Source: Oceanobacillus damuensis (GTDB taxonomy: Bacteria; Bacillota; Bacilli; Bacillales; Amphibacillaceae). From it: a stretch of 64,000 bases of DNA. Under the pieces are notes generated by a model that was given only the letters and a program-made list of their open reading frames with translations, did no database searches and was not told where the DNA came from. The stretch spans positions 1 through 64,000 of the forward strand of contig NZ_LQNF01000026.1 of the NCBI RefSeq assembly GCF_001618145.1, given 5' to 3'. Positions within the stretch are counted from its first letter, which is position 1; each line of letters starts with the position of its first letter. Shown here piece after piece: positions 33,276 through 41,897 of the stretch. Position numbers and translations under genes: made by a program.

Positions 33276-33420
33276 GGGCGCCGAAGACGCTTATCTGACT
33301 TTGCATACTTCATAGTTTACATAAACTTCGACTAATCTAAAGAAACCAACTTTTAGAAAGTAGCCTTAGAAACGTCCTTATTAAAGACTTAGATTATTCC
33401 CGTTAAATATGGAAAATCTG

Positions 33421-33457
33421 AAAAGGATCAGGCTGCATCTTACAGCCCGATCCTTTT
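33421..33457 (-). terminator. Terminator of the SDR gene
   Basis: AAAAGGATC-A-GGCTG / CAGCC-C-GATCCTTTT forms a strong hairpin that overlaps the SDR stop codon. Confidence 0.8.
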
Positions 33458-34247
33458 ATAAAGCTTTAACCTGTCCGCCATCCACGATTAATGATTGACC
33501 GGTAATATACGTATTCGCTCCGGACGCTAAAAAGACAATCGCCTTGGCAAATTCTTCAGGCTGGCCCAAACGTTTCATTGGTATCTTTTTTTCCGCTTCT
33601 TCAATCAAGCTTTCAGTCGGGACATTTAGCTTCTTGGCCCTTACTTTATTCAATTCGAGAATGCGCCCAGTTTCAATCGTACCGGGACCTACCGTATTCA
33701 CTAAAATATTGTCAGCACTCAATTCCTGGGATAAAGTTTTTGCGAGCCCCACAATGCCAGGACGCATTGTGTTGGACAATACTAATTGGTCCAGGCTTTG
33801 TTTAATGGAAGACGATGCGAGATTTACGATATGTCCCCGATTCTGTTTTTTCATGATTGGAACTACTGCTCTTGTTGTACGTATAAAGCTCAGTAAATTT
33901 AACTCAAACGCGTGATACCAGTCTTCATCGCTCATGTCCATAAAGCTTCCTGCCGGTGGGCCGCCTGCATTATTAATAAGTACATCCACAGTCCCATTCC
34001 ATGCCACAGCTTTTCTGACGAGCTGATCGATATCACCGGCATTTTTCATATTACAAACAGCATAATCAACCTGTTCATTTCCTGTCTCCTGTCTGATCTC
34101 TTCAACAGCCTGAAGAAGCGCTTCTTCCGTTCGGCTGCTGATTAAGACATGGGCACCTTCCTTGGCAAATTCTTTAGCTGTCGCCTTTCCAAGTCCCTTG
34201 CTCGCTGCTGTGACAATGACTGATTTACCTTTAAGCTCCAATTCCAT
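33456..34247 (-). CDS. Short-chain dehydrogenase/reductase family protein with altered active site
   Basis: This protein of about 263 residues has a Rossmann fold: VTAASKGLGKATAKEF nucleotide loop, NNAGG, NLASSS and the C-terminal ITGQSLIVDGGQ. The canonical YxxxK catalytic pair is replaced: the aligned stretch is LVLSNTMRPG, giving Ser and Arg in place of Tyr and Lys. It probably belongs to a divergent branch of ketoacyl-reductase-like SDRs and may have changed chemistry. Start 34247 follows GGTGGGGG; the longer frame would translate through that site. Confidence 0.82.
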   Translation of the reverse strand: MELELKGKSVIVTAASKGLGKATAKEFAKEGAHVLISSRTEEALLQAVEEIRQETGNEQVDYAVCNMKNAGDIDQLVRKAVAWNGTVDVLINNAGGPPAGSFMDMSDEDWYHAFELNLLSFIRTTRAVVPIMKKQNRGHIVNLASSSIKQSLDQLVLSNTMRPGIVGLAKTLSQELSADNILVNTVGPGTIETGRILELNKVRAKKLNVPTESLIEEAEKKIPMKRLGQPEEFAKAIVFLASGANTYITGQSLIVDGGQVKAL

Positions 34248-34350
34248 CTCTATTCCCCCACCTCTCACCTATTTTGCCAATTATAGCAAAAAATTCAGAA
34301 AAACTCCTTCCTGGAGATTTTGTTATGATTACCTATAATGTGCCCTGTAA

Positions 34351-34394
34351 AAATACAAAAACCCGAAGCCTCACGACATCGGGTTTTTGTATTT
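34351..34394. terminator. Strong terminator after the 22-codon membrane peptide gene
   Basis: A perfect 16-bp stem (AAATACAAAAACCCGA / TCGGGTTTTTGTATTT) closes a 12-base loop. Confidence 0.85.
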
Positions 34395-34411
34395 ATTTAA
34401 ACCTTTTTAAT

Positions 34412-34480
34412 TTAAAGCATGGAAACAATTAAGGAAATAACAACGATGGCTCCGATAATCATTAAAATCGTACGTAACAT
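34412..34480 (-). CDS. Candidate 22-residue single-span membrane peptide
   Basis: The frame begins MLRTILMIIGAIVVIS and is hydrophobic to its end. GGAAGG lies nine bases before the ATG, and a very strong terminator follows 18 bases after the stop, giving it the layout of a real gene. It would be a single membrane helix with one Arg at the N terminus. No family recognised. Confidence 0.5.
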   Translation of the reverse strand: MLRTILMIIGAIVVISLIVSML

Positions 34481-34564
34481 AAAGTTCATCCTTCCTGCAT
34501 AATTGATTGCAATGAGTATAGTTATAAAATACCCAAATTATCTTCATTAAAAACATATACCGAT

Positions 34565-35461
34565 TCAGGAAATCAGATTCAGCAGGATGGTGAGTGTCAC
34601 GATACTGATTAAAGTAGATATAAATGTAATACTTGAAACGAGCTCCGGCTCCGTATCAAACTCAATTGCATACATCGTTGTTGTTGCAGCAGTCGGCATT
34701 GCTGAAATGATAATAAGAACTGTAGCAATAAGTGGTTCCACGTTGAAAACCCACACAAAGATAAAAGCAATAATTGGTGCGATTACCATTTTTAGCGTAA
34801 CGGCTGATATTACTACCTGCCAATTTAGTTTTAGTCCTGTGATGGAACCTAGCTGCATGCCAAGCATAATCATCATTACCGGAATGGCGGCTTCTCCAAC
34901 CATCGATAATGTAGAATGCACAGAATCCGCCACACCGATTGAAAAGAACTGAAATATGAATGCTAGGATTGCCGCATAGGTCGTTGGCATTTTCAGGACA
35001 TTCTCAACTGCCCGTTTCATTCCACTCGTACTTCTTGATGCATAATACACGCCAAAAAAATTATTTTGCAATGCCTGCACAACCATAATGAAAATCGCAT
35101 ATGGAAGTGCTGCACTACCGACACTGAACAGGACGACAGGCAACCCATAATTTCCCGAATTCATAAATCCGGTAGCCAATATGGACGCACTTTCTGTGTT
35201 CGGCTCCCATTTAAATATTTTAGCCAATACCTTATTGATCAGCACCATTATGTAAAACAACACAAACATATAGATTACAATGATTAGAAATCCCATATCA
35301 AATTCCGCATCGTATAATGTAACAAAAACGAGAGCAGGAGATAATATGTATAAACAGACAGCCGATACTGACTTCACATCAAGCAGCCTGATCCTTTGCA
35401 AAATAAACCCAGAAGCAAAAACCGCCATAATCGGGATAATGACGTTCAAAAATAAGCTCAT
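34565..35461 (-). CDS. AEC family transporter (auxin efflux carrier fold)
   Basis: This 298-residue membrane protein has about ten hydrophobic segments in two halves, with the family break motif at MNSGNYGLPV in the first half and ISAMPTAATTTMYAIEF in the second. Members export organic acids such as malate or malonate. Neighbours give no hint of substrate. It is transcribed alone. Confidence 0.85.
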   Translation of the reverse strand: MSLFLNVIIPIMAVFASGFILQRIRLLDVKSVSAVCLYILSPALVFVTLYDAEFDMGFLIIVIYMFVLFYIMVLINKVLAKIFKWEPNTESASILATGFMNSGNYGLPVVLFSVGSAALPYAIFIMVVQALQNNFFGVYYASRSTSGMKRAVENVLKMPTTYAAILAFIFQFFSIGVADSVHSTLSMVGEAAIPVMMIMLGMQLGSITGLKLNWQVVISAVTLKMVIAPIIAFIFVWVFNVEPLIATVLIIISAMPTAATTTMYAIEFDTEPELVSSITFISTLISIVTLTILLNLIS

Positions 35462-35561
35462 TCCAACATCTCCAAACTAGTAAACTATCTTTAAGTTTAC
35501 CATATGAATCCTTCAGACTGGAAACATTATATTCTGTATGAAGATATCCCAGCATACAAAT

Positions 35562-35590
35562 TTGACAAAGATGTAAAAATATGAGATTAT
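35562..35590 (+). promoter_or_regulatory. Near-consensus SigmaA promoter
   Basis: TTGACA, 17 bases, then GATTAT. This is the clearest SigmaA promoter in the window. Transcription would start near 35597 and enter a structured noncoding region before cvfB. Confidence 0.65.
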
Positions 35591-35639
35591 TAATTAGTTA
35601 TTAAAGTAACAGTAAGTGATCTGGCATTCTGCAATGTTT

Positions 35640-35823
35640 TTGAAGATGCTTATTCACACTGGCGCGACTAAGGGGTCGCAAGGACGTAAGAGCAGGATGG
35701 GCTTACGTTGCTTAAGTTAGAGAACAGTGAAAGGTGTAAGCGACCGACTAGTGACAGCAAGACTGCACTCCACAACACGTGGAGGGTTTGACATGCCACT
35801 TAATATGGCTGCCCATGTCGAAC
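35640..35823 (+). ncRNA. Candidate structured RNA (unidentified) upstream of cvfB
   Basis: Several consecutive helices can be drawn: GGTCGC (35674-79) with GCGACC (35740-45), or alternatively GCGAC/GTCGC (35664-68/35675-79); ACGTAAG/CTTACGT (35684-90/35702-08); CTCCAC/GTGGAG (35768-73/35779-84); and a 10-bp stem 35786-35795/35814-35823 with an inner GCCA/TGGC. No long open frame crosses it, and a strong promoter lies 45 bp upstream. It may be an independent small RNA, a cvfB leader, or the remains of a mobile element. The rest of 35824-36118 holds a 19-codon frame (35844-35903) with a good ribosome site and nothing else I can support. Confidence 0.4.
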
Positions 35824-36118
35824 ATTCCTTCAGAGGAGATTAGATGAACGTAATGTGTTGCGTATCATGTGGTTATAGAAGTCTCGCAAGTCACGGAAGC
35901 TGAAGCTGGACACCCAGTGGAACATGTACCGCGGTTAAGTGAAATGGATGATAAAGAAATTTCCCACCCGAAAAAATCGGGCTTAAAAAATAATATCTTA
36001 TGTGTTACTTTTAAAACAAAGGGGTACTCTTTTAAGTAGGGGTACTCCTTTTCCAATCTGCTGACCTGGCTGTAGACCAGTCAAATACATATTATTATGG
36101 AAGAAAGAAGGTTGAAAC

Positions 36119-36973
36119 ATGAATACACTTGCAACCGGTACAGTCGAAACAATGACCGTCTCCCGCAAAATTGATACAGGTTATGTACTTGTGAAGGATG
36201 GACAGGAAGCATTGCTGCATCATAACGAAACAGAAAACGACCTTGAGATGGAGCAACAGATAGACGTTTTCCTTTACAATGATAAAAAAGGTAATACTGT
36301 CGCAACAACCAAGCTTCCTTCAATTCAAATGGATGTTTACGGCTGGGCCGAAGTGGTCGAAGTAATACCTCGACTCGGAGCATTTGTTTCCATCGGTACG
36401 ACAAAGGACATGCTCGTCTCCAAAGACGATTTGCCACTATTTGAAAGCGTTTGGCCAGAGCAGGGTGATAAATTATTCGTGACTCTTGGCAGAGACCAAA
36501 AAGGGAAGTTGCTTGCAATTCCGGCTACAGAAGGTATCGTAGCAAGGGAAGTTGAAGCCGCTCCATCAGAGTTACTCAATAAGAAGGTGAGTGGAACGGT
36601 TTATTTAACCGATAAACAAGGGTCTGCAATCATTACAACGGATAATCACAGAGGATTCATTCACCATTCCGAGCGAAAAGCTGAACCGCGAATCGGCGAA
36701 TTTGTTGAAGGTAGAGTTATTGACGTAAAAGACGACGGGTCGATTAACGTTTCACTTCTTCCGCTCAAACAGGACAGCATGGCGACAGATGCTGAAGCAA
36801 TTATGCATAATCTCCAAGAAAATGGCGGTGTCATTCCATTCAGTGATAAGAGCGATCCCGAAGATATCCGCGGCACTTTCCAAATGAGCAAAGCTGCCTT
36901 TAAACGCGCATTGGGTAAACTTTTAAAAGAAGGTAAAATTGAACAACGGGAAGGAAATACGTATTTAAAATAG
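36119..36973 (+). CDS. cvfB: CvfB/YitL family S1-domain RNA-binding protein
   Basis: This 284-residue protein has three S1-like beta-barrels (about 1-60, 70-135, 145-215; VYGWAEVVEVIPRLGAFVSIG is the second) and a C-terminal winged helix (about 225-284, MSKAAFKRALGKLLKEGKIEQ). That is the CvfB layout and length. In staphylococci it affects virulence-gene expression and RNA binding; in bacilli the role is less clear. The SD region is AAAGAAGG. It may share the promoter at 35562. Confidence 0.9.
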   Translation: MNTLATGTVETMTVSRKIDTGYVLVKDGQEALLHHNETENDLEMEQQIDVFLYNDKKGNTVATTKLPSIQMDVYGWAEVVEVIPRLGAFVSIGTTKDMLVSKDDLPLFESVWPEQGDKLFVTLGRDQKGKLLAIPATEGIVAREVEAAPSELLNKKVSGTVYLTDKQGSAIITTDNHRGFIHHSERKAEPRIGEFVEGRVIDVKDDGSINVSLLPLKQDSMATDAEAIMHNLQENGGVIPFSDKSDPEDIRGTFQMSKAAFKRALGKLLKEGKIEQREGNTYLK

Positions 36974-36985
36974 CTTATGTTAGAA

Positions 36986-37008
36986 ACTTGGCATGCGCCA
37001 AGTCTTTT
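36986..37008 (+). terminator. cvfB terminator
   Basis: ACTTGGC-ATGC-GCCAAGT followed by CTTTT, 13 bases after the stop codon. Confidence 0.65.
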
Positions 37009-37033
37009 CGGCGAATGCCTTAGTTGCACTTAT

Positions 37034-37065
37034 GCAAGTAAGAAAGTTTATACTTTCTTACTTGC
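37034..37065. repeat. Perfect 14-bp inverted repeat between cvfB and the next gene
   Basis: GCAAGTAAGAAAGT / ACTTTCTTACTTGC with a 4-base loop. It lacks a T-run on the + strand. It sits between two terminator-like hairpins and may stabilise a 3' end. Confidence 0.6.
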
Positions 37066-37070
37066 CAATG

Positions 37071-37107
37071 AAAAAAGCAAAATCTGCTGGCAGATTCTGC
37101 TTTTTTT
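37071..37107. terminator. Bidirectional terminator
   Basis: AAAAAAGCA-A-AATCTGC / GCAGATT-C-TGCTTTTTTT. It ends just before the stop of the - strand membrane protein gene and serves it. Confidence 0.8.
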
Positions 37108-37109
37108 CA

Positions 37110-37403
37110 TTAAACATTTACGTTTCTGTAAGAATCCAAAATCGAAGTAATAATAAATCCGATTGCCGCTGCGAACATGATTGCGATTCCCCAACCGCCA
37201 AATCCAGCTCCAAGCAAATCCACTTTTGGAGCAAGAGAAGCAACTGCCAATAATAATAATCCGACAATTACTAAAAAGACATTTGGATAGTATGGAGAAT
37301 GCGATTCTTTTGTAGACAATCTAACAAGAACAATATTTGCAGCAACGGTTATTGCTGTCAAAATTGCAGCAATTGTAATAACTGCCTGTATCATATCTAT
37401 CAC
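37110..37403 (-). CDS. Small membrane protein of unknown function
   Basis: This 97-residue protein has three hydrophobic segments (about 5-30, 42-60 and 70-90) and a Gly-rich stretch LLGAGFGGWGIAIMF. It looks like the YesK-type small membrane proteins of bacilli, but that is a weak resemblance. It has its own terminator. No neighbours suggest a role. Confidence 0.7.
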   Translation of the reverse strand: MIDMIQAVITIAAILTAITVAANIVLVRLSTKESHSPYYPNVFLVIVGLLLLAVASLAPKVDLLGAGFGGWGIAIMFAAAIGFIITSILDSYRNVNV

Positions 37404-37526
37404 CCCAATTAAATTAAATTACAATACCTATAGTCTACAGTTGAAAAGTCCCAAAGTCAATCAGATTATCACTTTTCAACGTATTGTTTCTGCTTTGTAC
37501 AAAGTCCTCTGAAGCTGTCAAAACAG

Positions 37527-37721
37527 TTATCTACCGGCAATTCTGCCAACTTGTCCATCCTCAAGTCTGACCTTTATTCCATGGGGATGGAATTCAGATT
37601 TGGTGAGTAAATCTTTTACTATTCCCTCTGTTGTCTTACCGGTTCGCTGATCTTTTTTCAATACGATTTCAACCTTTTGTCCTGGTTGAATATTTTTTCG
37701 GTATCTGCCGTCAATCGTCAT
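37527..37721 (-). CDS. ywbE: YwbE family protein
   Basis: This 64-residue basic protein reads IQPGQKVEIVLKKDQRTGK, then GIVKDLLTKSEFHPHGIKVRL and GQVGRI, the YwbE family signature, an uncharacterised single-domain beta protein. I start it at 37721, with GGGGAC just before; the frame continues 18 residues upstream without a ribosome site. Confidence 0.88.
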   Translation of the reverse strand: MTIDGRYRKNIQPGQKVEIVLKKDQRTGKTTEGIVKDLLTKSEFHPHGIKVRLEDGQVGRIAGR

Positions 37722-37936
37722 TTTTCTGTCCCCTATCATTTTTGAATTATTTCTATCATAACAGGTAGTACCCAATTATTGTATCGTTTACAGGCCTGAT
37801 CGATCATTATATACGGAGATAAAATCAAGCACGAAGACTGAAAGGGGTTAAAAAATATCCTGTTGATAAAGGAATAAACCCCTGGTAAGTCGAATTAATG
37901 GTAGTATGATATAGATATTAAGGAGGTATCAGAATA

Positions 37937-39631
37937 ATGAAATTTCAAGATTATCCATACGAAAGACCTGTCCTTCAAGAGGAACAGGATAAATTTAAAC
38001 AACTATTAAAAACATTTACGGAAGCGGATTCATTAAACAAGGCGACAGAAGCAATAAAAGCGATCAATACTTTCCGCAACAGACTGTCAACTCTTTTCAA
38101 TCTGGTTTATATTCGCGCATCCATTGATACAAGGGATGAATATTATCAGGCTGAACGAGATTACTTCGATGAAATAGAGCCGGAAATCAAAGCGATGAAT
38201 ACCGAATTTTATAAGAAACTTGTCAAATCACCTTACCGTGTGGAACTGAAAGAACAATTCGGGGAGCAATTATTCCAGATCGCCGACTTTGAAATCAAGT
38301 CCTTCTCTCCGAAGATTATCGATTTGCTGCAGAAGGAAAACAAGCTCTCTTCCCAATACTCGAAACTGGTTGCTTCTGCAGAGGTTGAATTCCAGGGTGA
38401 AACCTATACGCTTGCACAGCTTGCGCCTTTTGCTCAAAGCCAGGACAGGGATATCCGCAAGCAGGCTGTTGAAGCCAGCGCAGGTTTTTTTGAAAGTCAT
38501 GCGGAAACGTTCGACTCCATTTATAATCAGCTCGTTAAAACACGTCATGAGATTGCGTTAAAACTCGGTTATAAAAACTTTATTGAAGTCGGTTATCTGC
38601 GCATGCTGCGAATCGATTACAATTCGAAAATGGTAGACGTGTTCCGCAAACAGGTTCTTGAATTTGTAGTACCACTAGCAACAAAGCTTTATGAAAAACA
38701 GGCGGCTCGTATTGGAGTAGATTCTCTAAAATTTTACGATGAGAACTTTAAATTCAAAAGTGGAAATGCAAAGCCGAAAGGGTCACCAGAATGGATTATG
38801 GAGAACGGCAAAAAAATGTATCAGGAACTATCTAAGGAAACAAACGAATTTTTCCAATTCATGCTTGATAGAAACCTATTGGATCTGGAAGCTAAAAAAG
38901 GCAAGGAAGCTGGTGGCTATTGCACATTTATAGAGGACTATGAAGCACCATTCATTTTTGCTAACTTTAATGGGACGTCAGGTGATGTCGATGTCCTGAC
39001 ACATGAAGCAGGACATGCATTCCAGGCTTATTCCAGTCGTGATATCGGCGTTCCGGAGTATATATTCCCAACCAGCGAATCAGCTGAAATTCATTCCATG
39101 AGCATGGAGTTTTTCACATGGCCATGGATGGAGCTTTTCTTCAAAGAAGGCGCAGATAAATATAAATATGCCCACTTGGCGGATGGGCTGCAGTTCCTGC
39201 CATATGGTGTTGCGGTCGATGAATTCCAGCATCTAGTATACGAGAATCCGGAGTGGACACCCACACAGCGGAAGGAAGCGTGGAGAAAGCTTGAAGAAAT
39301 CTATTTGCCACATCGGGATTATGATGGAAACGCGTATTTGGAATCTGGCGCTTACTGGCAGCGCCAAGGACATATATATGAAGATCCTTTCTATTATATC
39401 GATTATACACTTGCCCAAATTTGCGCTTTCCAATTTTGGAAAAAATCCCGCGAAGATCATAAACAGGCCTGGGAAGATTATTTGAACCTATGCAAACTCG
39501 GAGGCTCAAAACCATTCCTTGGACTGGTAGAAGCTGCCAATCTTCGTTCACCTTTTGAAAAAGGCTCTGTTAAAACAGTCATCAATACAATTGAAACCTG
39601 GCTCGAATCTGTCGATGATGCAGCATTATAA
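37937..39631 (+). CDS. M3 family oligoendopeptidase (PepF-type)
   Basis: This 564-residue cytoplasmic zinc metallopeptidase degrades short peptides. The zinc motif is HEAGH in VLTHEAGHAFQAY, with the third ligand Glu in the SESAEIHSMSMEF helix. The length fits the PepF/M3B group. AAGGAGG lies before the ATG. It is a single gene followed by a terminator. Confidence 0.92.
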   Translation: MKFQDYPYERPVLQEEQDKFKQLLKTFTEADSLNKATEAIKAINTFRNRLSTLFNLVYIRASIDTRDEYYQAERDYFDEIEPEIKAMNTEFYKKLVKSPYRVELKEQFGEQLFQIADFEIKSFSPKIIDLLQKENKLSSQYSKLVASAEVEFQGETYTLAQLAPFAQSQDRDIRKQAVEASAGFFESHAETFDSIYNQLVKTRHEIALKLGYKNFIEVGYLRMLRIDYNSKMVDVFRKQVLEFVVPLATKLYEKQAARIGVDSLKFYDENFKFKSGNAKPKGSPEWIMENGKKMYQELSKETNEFFQFMLDRNLLDLEAKKGKEAGGYCTFIEDYEAPFIFANFNGTSGDVDVLTHEAGHAFQAYSSRDIGVPEYIFPTSESAEIHSMSMEFFTWPWMELFFKEGADKYKYAHLADGLQFLPYGVAVDEFQHLVYENPEWTPTQRKEAWRKLEEIYLPHRDYDGNAYLESGAYWQRQGHIYEDPFYYIDYTLAQICAFQFWKKSREDHKQAWEDYLNLCKLGGSKPFLGLVEAANLRSPFEKGSVKTVINTIETWLESVDDAAL

Positions 39632-39713
39632 AAAATCCCGGCAGCTGTCTAAGTTGTTGGATTAGTTACTTCTTTCAGCGTATGTAAGCAAGGTTTATGC
39701 TTTCTGCAAAAGT

Positions 39714-39749
39714 AAACAGGAGCACTCGGAGTTGAAGTGCTTCTGTTTT
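39714..39749 (+). terminator. Terminator after the oligoendopeptidase gene
   Basis: AAACAG-G-AGCACT / AGTGCT-T-CTGTTTT hairpin with a T-rich end. Confidence 0.75.
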
Positions 39750-39851
39750 GACCTATCCTCTTAACAAAGCAATCTTAAGACCTAGTTAATAGAACCTCTA
39801 TTCCTTATATGCTAAAATGAGGATAAACTGGCATAAGTAAAGGAGATCAAC

Positions 39852-40637
39852 ATGACATTTAAAGTACTTTTTTTGGATATAGATGGCACGATACTCAAAC
39901 CTGATCATACATATACCGAAACAACCAAGACAGCGATTGAGCAAGTAAAAGAGAATGGTGTGGAGGTTTTTATCGCCACCGGCAGACCTCTTATTGAGGT
40001 AAAAGACCTTGCACAGGAATTAAATGTCGATTCATTTATTGGTTACAATGGCGCCTATGCTGTCTATCAGGAACAAACGATTATCAATGAACCAATCGAC
40101 GAATTACTTATCCGGAAATTTCTGGACATAGCCAAAGCGAACAATCATGAAATGGTCCTTTACACGAAAGACAGAAACTACTATACATCACTTGACCATC
40201 CGTTTGTAAAACAATTTAACGATATATTTCAACTGAAACAAAACTCCTTGTTCACTTATGATGTTGCCGATCAAATTATTGGAGTAACTGTCATGAATAT
40301 TGCACCTTCACAAGCCTATTTATATGAAATTGAGGATAATATCCGTATGTCACAAGTAAACATTGAAGGGGCAACGATGGCGTATGATGTTATCCGTAAA
40401 AATGTGAATAAAGGAGAAGCCATCACAAGAATCCTTAAACGATTGAATATACCGAAAGAACAGGCGATTGCTTTTGGGGACGGAATGAACGATAAAGAAA
40501 TGCTGCAGGCAGTCGGAGAAGGATTTGCGATGGAAAATGCCCATCCAGACCTTTTCCGTTTTGCAAAACATCGAACTACCTCCGTATCTGATTCAGGTAT
40601 ATTCAATGGTTTGAAAGTGCTCGGGTTAGTAAAATAA
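39852..40637 (+). CDS. HAD-superfamily Cof-type phosphatase
   Basis: This 261-residue cytoplasmic phosphatase of HAD subfamily IIB has motif I FLDIDGTIL, motif II FIATGRP, a C2 cap domain (about 85-180) and motifs III/IV with FGDGMNDKEML. Relatives hydrolyse sugar phosphates or FMN-like compounds; the substrate is not predictable. AAAGGAGA precedes the start. Confidence 0.9.
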   Translation: MTFKVLFLDIDGTILKPDHTYTETTKTAIEQVKENGVEVFIATGRPLIEVKDLAQELNVDSFIGYNGAYAVYQEQTIINEPIDELLIRKFLDIAKANNHEMVLYTKDRNYYTSLDHPFVKQFNDIFQLKQNSLFTYDVADQIIGVTVMNIAPSQAYLYEIEDNIRMSQVNIEGATMAYDVIRKNVNKGEAITRILKRLNIPKEQAIAFGDGMNDKEMLQAVGEGFAMENAHPDLFRFAKHRTTSVSDSGIFNGLKVLGLVK

Positions 40638-40653
40638 AAAGTGAATTAATGTT

Positions 40654-40693
40654 AAAAGCAAAGCCTTTATCATACAAGGCTTTGCTTTTTTTT
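40654..40693. terminator. Bidirectional terminator between HAD gene and chrA pair
   Basis: AAAAGCAAAGCCTT / AAGGCTTTGCTTTT perfect 14-bp stem with T-run. Confidence 0.85.
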
Positions 40694-40756
40694 CGATATA
40701 TTTATCTACGTTCATCTATGGAATGCTCAAATAGCTCGATTACGTCATTAATGCCC

Positions 40757-41284
40757 CTAAAGAAAGAACCCTCCATACAGAAGCGCACCTGCAATTACGA
40801 AGGCAGGATGGACATTTAATCTTTCAATCAGAAAATAACTGAGAAATACAATAATTGCAGTTGGAACGAACCCGATCCCAATATAGGATTCACTCAAAAA
40901 GTTCCATGCCATGACACCAAGCAATATGGCAATAACCGGCTGGACGAAAAGCGTCAGCCTTTTTACCTTTGGGGACTGCTTATATTTTATTAGAATGCCG
41001 CCAAGTAGTATCATCAATATCAAGGAAGGGGCGACATTTGCAAACACACTGACAATCGACCCGAACACCCCGCCAACTTCATAGCCGATATAGCCGGCCA
41101 TTTTTGTAGCGATTGGTCCTGGAAGTGAATTTCCGAGGGCTAATACTTCTCCAAACTCCTGTACGGTCATCCATTCATATCTCTTTACAACTTCATTTTC
41201 AACGAGCGGGATGGATGCAGGCCCACCACCATATCCGAGAATACCAGGAATAAAGAAAGCTAGAAACAGTTGAAAATAGATCAT
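40757..41284 (-). CDS. Short-chain chromate transporter ChrA (second of pair)
   Basis: This 175-residue membrane protein carries one CHR domain with N-terminal GYGGGPASIPLVENEVV and FGEVLALGNSLPGPIATKMAGYIGY. Short CHR proteins occur as pairs that together form the transporter. Its start overlaps the stop of its partner by four bases, so both are coexpressed. Confidence 0.88.
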   Translation of the reverse strand: MIYFQLFLAFFIPGILGYGGGPASIPLVENEVVKRYEWMTVQEFGEVLALGNSLPGPIATKMAGYIGYEVGGVFGSIVSVFANVAPSLILMILLGGILIKYKQSPKVKRLTLFVQPVIAILLGVMAWNFLSESYIGIGFVPTAIIVFLSYFLIERLNVHPAFVIAGALLYGGFFL

Positions 41285-41859
41285 GCCTTATCACCTTCTT
41301 TACTACCAACATCTTCGTTTCTATTATTTACCGGAAGTGACAGAGCTAGTATCAGTAACACAGCGATTACAATTCCCGGGTGAATGTTCAGTACTTGCAG
41401 GAATAGAAAGACAATGATAATCATCAGAAGTGCTTTTCCCCATCCGAAGCCTCTCCCTGCCTTTTTGGCAAATTGCCAAGTAAGTACAACCATCATCATT
41501 CCGACGACTGGAACAACAGCTGCTGTCATACCCTGTACCCAGTCAAAGTCACGAATACCGGAAAGTGAAGTCAGCAAAATAATCATCAAAAGGATGGTAG
41601 GTAAAACCGAAGCTACTAAGGCATTAATCATCCCGATCGCCCCCGAGACCCGATACCCTACGTACCCCGCCAATTTAGTCGCTATTGGGCCAGGTAATGT
41701 ATTCCCAATCGCAAGAATTTCACCAAATTCCTCGTTATCCATCCATTTAAAATTTTCCACCACTTCTTTTTGAATAAGCGGGATGGATGCAGGCCCACCA
41801 CCGAACCCAAGCATACCAACCCGAAAGAATGCAATAAATATATTCCATTGAGTTTTCAT
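41281..41859 (-). CDS. Short-chain chromate transporter ChrA (first of pair)
   Basis: This 192-residue CHR-domain membrane protein has GFGGGPASIPLIQKEVV and FGEILAIGNTLPGPIATKLAGYVGY, clearly a paralogue of the downstream gene. The pair is arranged like ywrA/ywrB of B. subtilis, also next to a gamma-glutamyltransferase-like gene. Chromate export is the family role; the natural substrate may be another oxyanion. Confidence 0.88.
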   Translation of the reverse strand: MKTQWNIFIAFFRVGMLGFGGGPASIPLIQKEVVENFKWMDNEEFGEILAIGNTLPGPIATKLAGYVGYRVSGAIGMINALVASVLPTILLMIILLTSLSGIRDFDWVQGMTAAVVPVVGMMMVVLTWQFAKKAGRGFGWGKALLMIIIVFLFLQVLNIHPGIVIAVLLILALSLPVNNRNEDVGSKEGDKA

Positions 41860-41897
41860 GCGTCACAAACCTTCTTCATTTATTCTGTCAGCTGTCA

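Noticed and set aside
32885-33313. Short frames within the palindromic repeat elements
   Set aside because: Their translations are low-complexity Pro/Arg-rich products of GC-rich inverted repeats with no ribosome sites.
35865-36056. 63-codon - strand frame upstream of cvfB
   Set aside because: No ribosome site and no family resemblance; composition follows the structured + strand region.
35640-36060. Group II intron or T-box leader upstream of cvfB
   Set aside because: No domain V-like hairpin or reverse transcriptase is present. The string GTGGAACATGTACCGCGG only loosely resembles a T-box core, has an insertion in the core, and the downstream gene is not an amino-acid gene.
41384-41773. 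129-codon + strand frame over chrA
   Set aside because: It lies entirely antisense to a well-supported transporter gene and has no family features.
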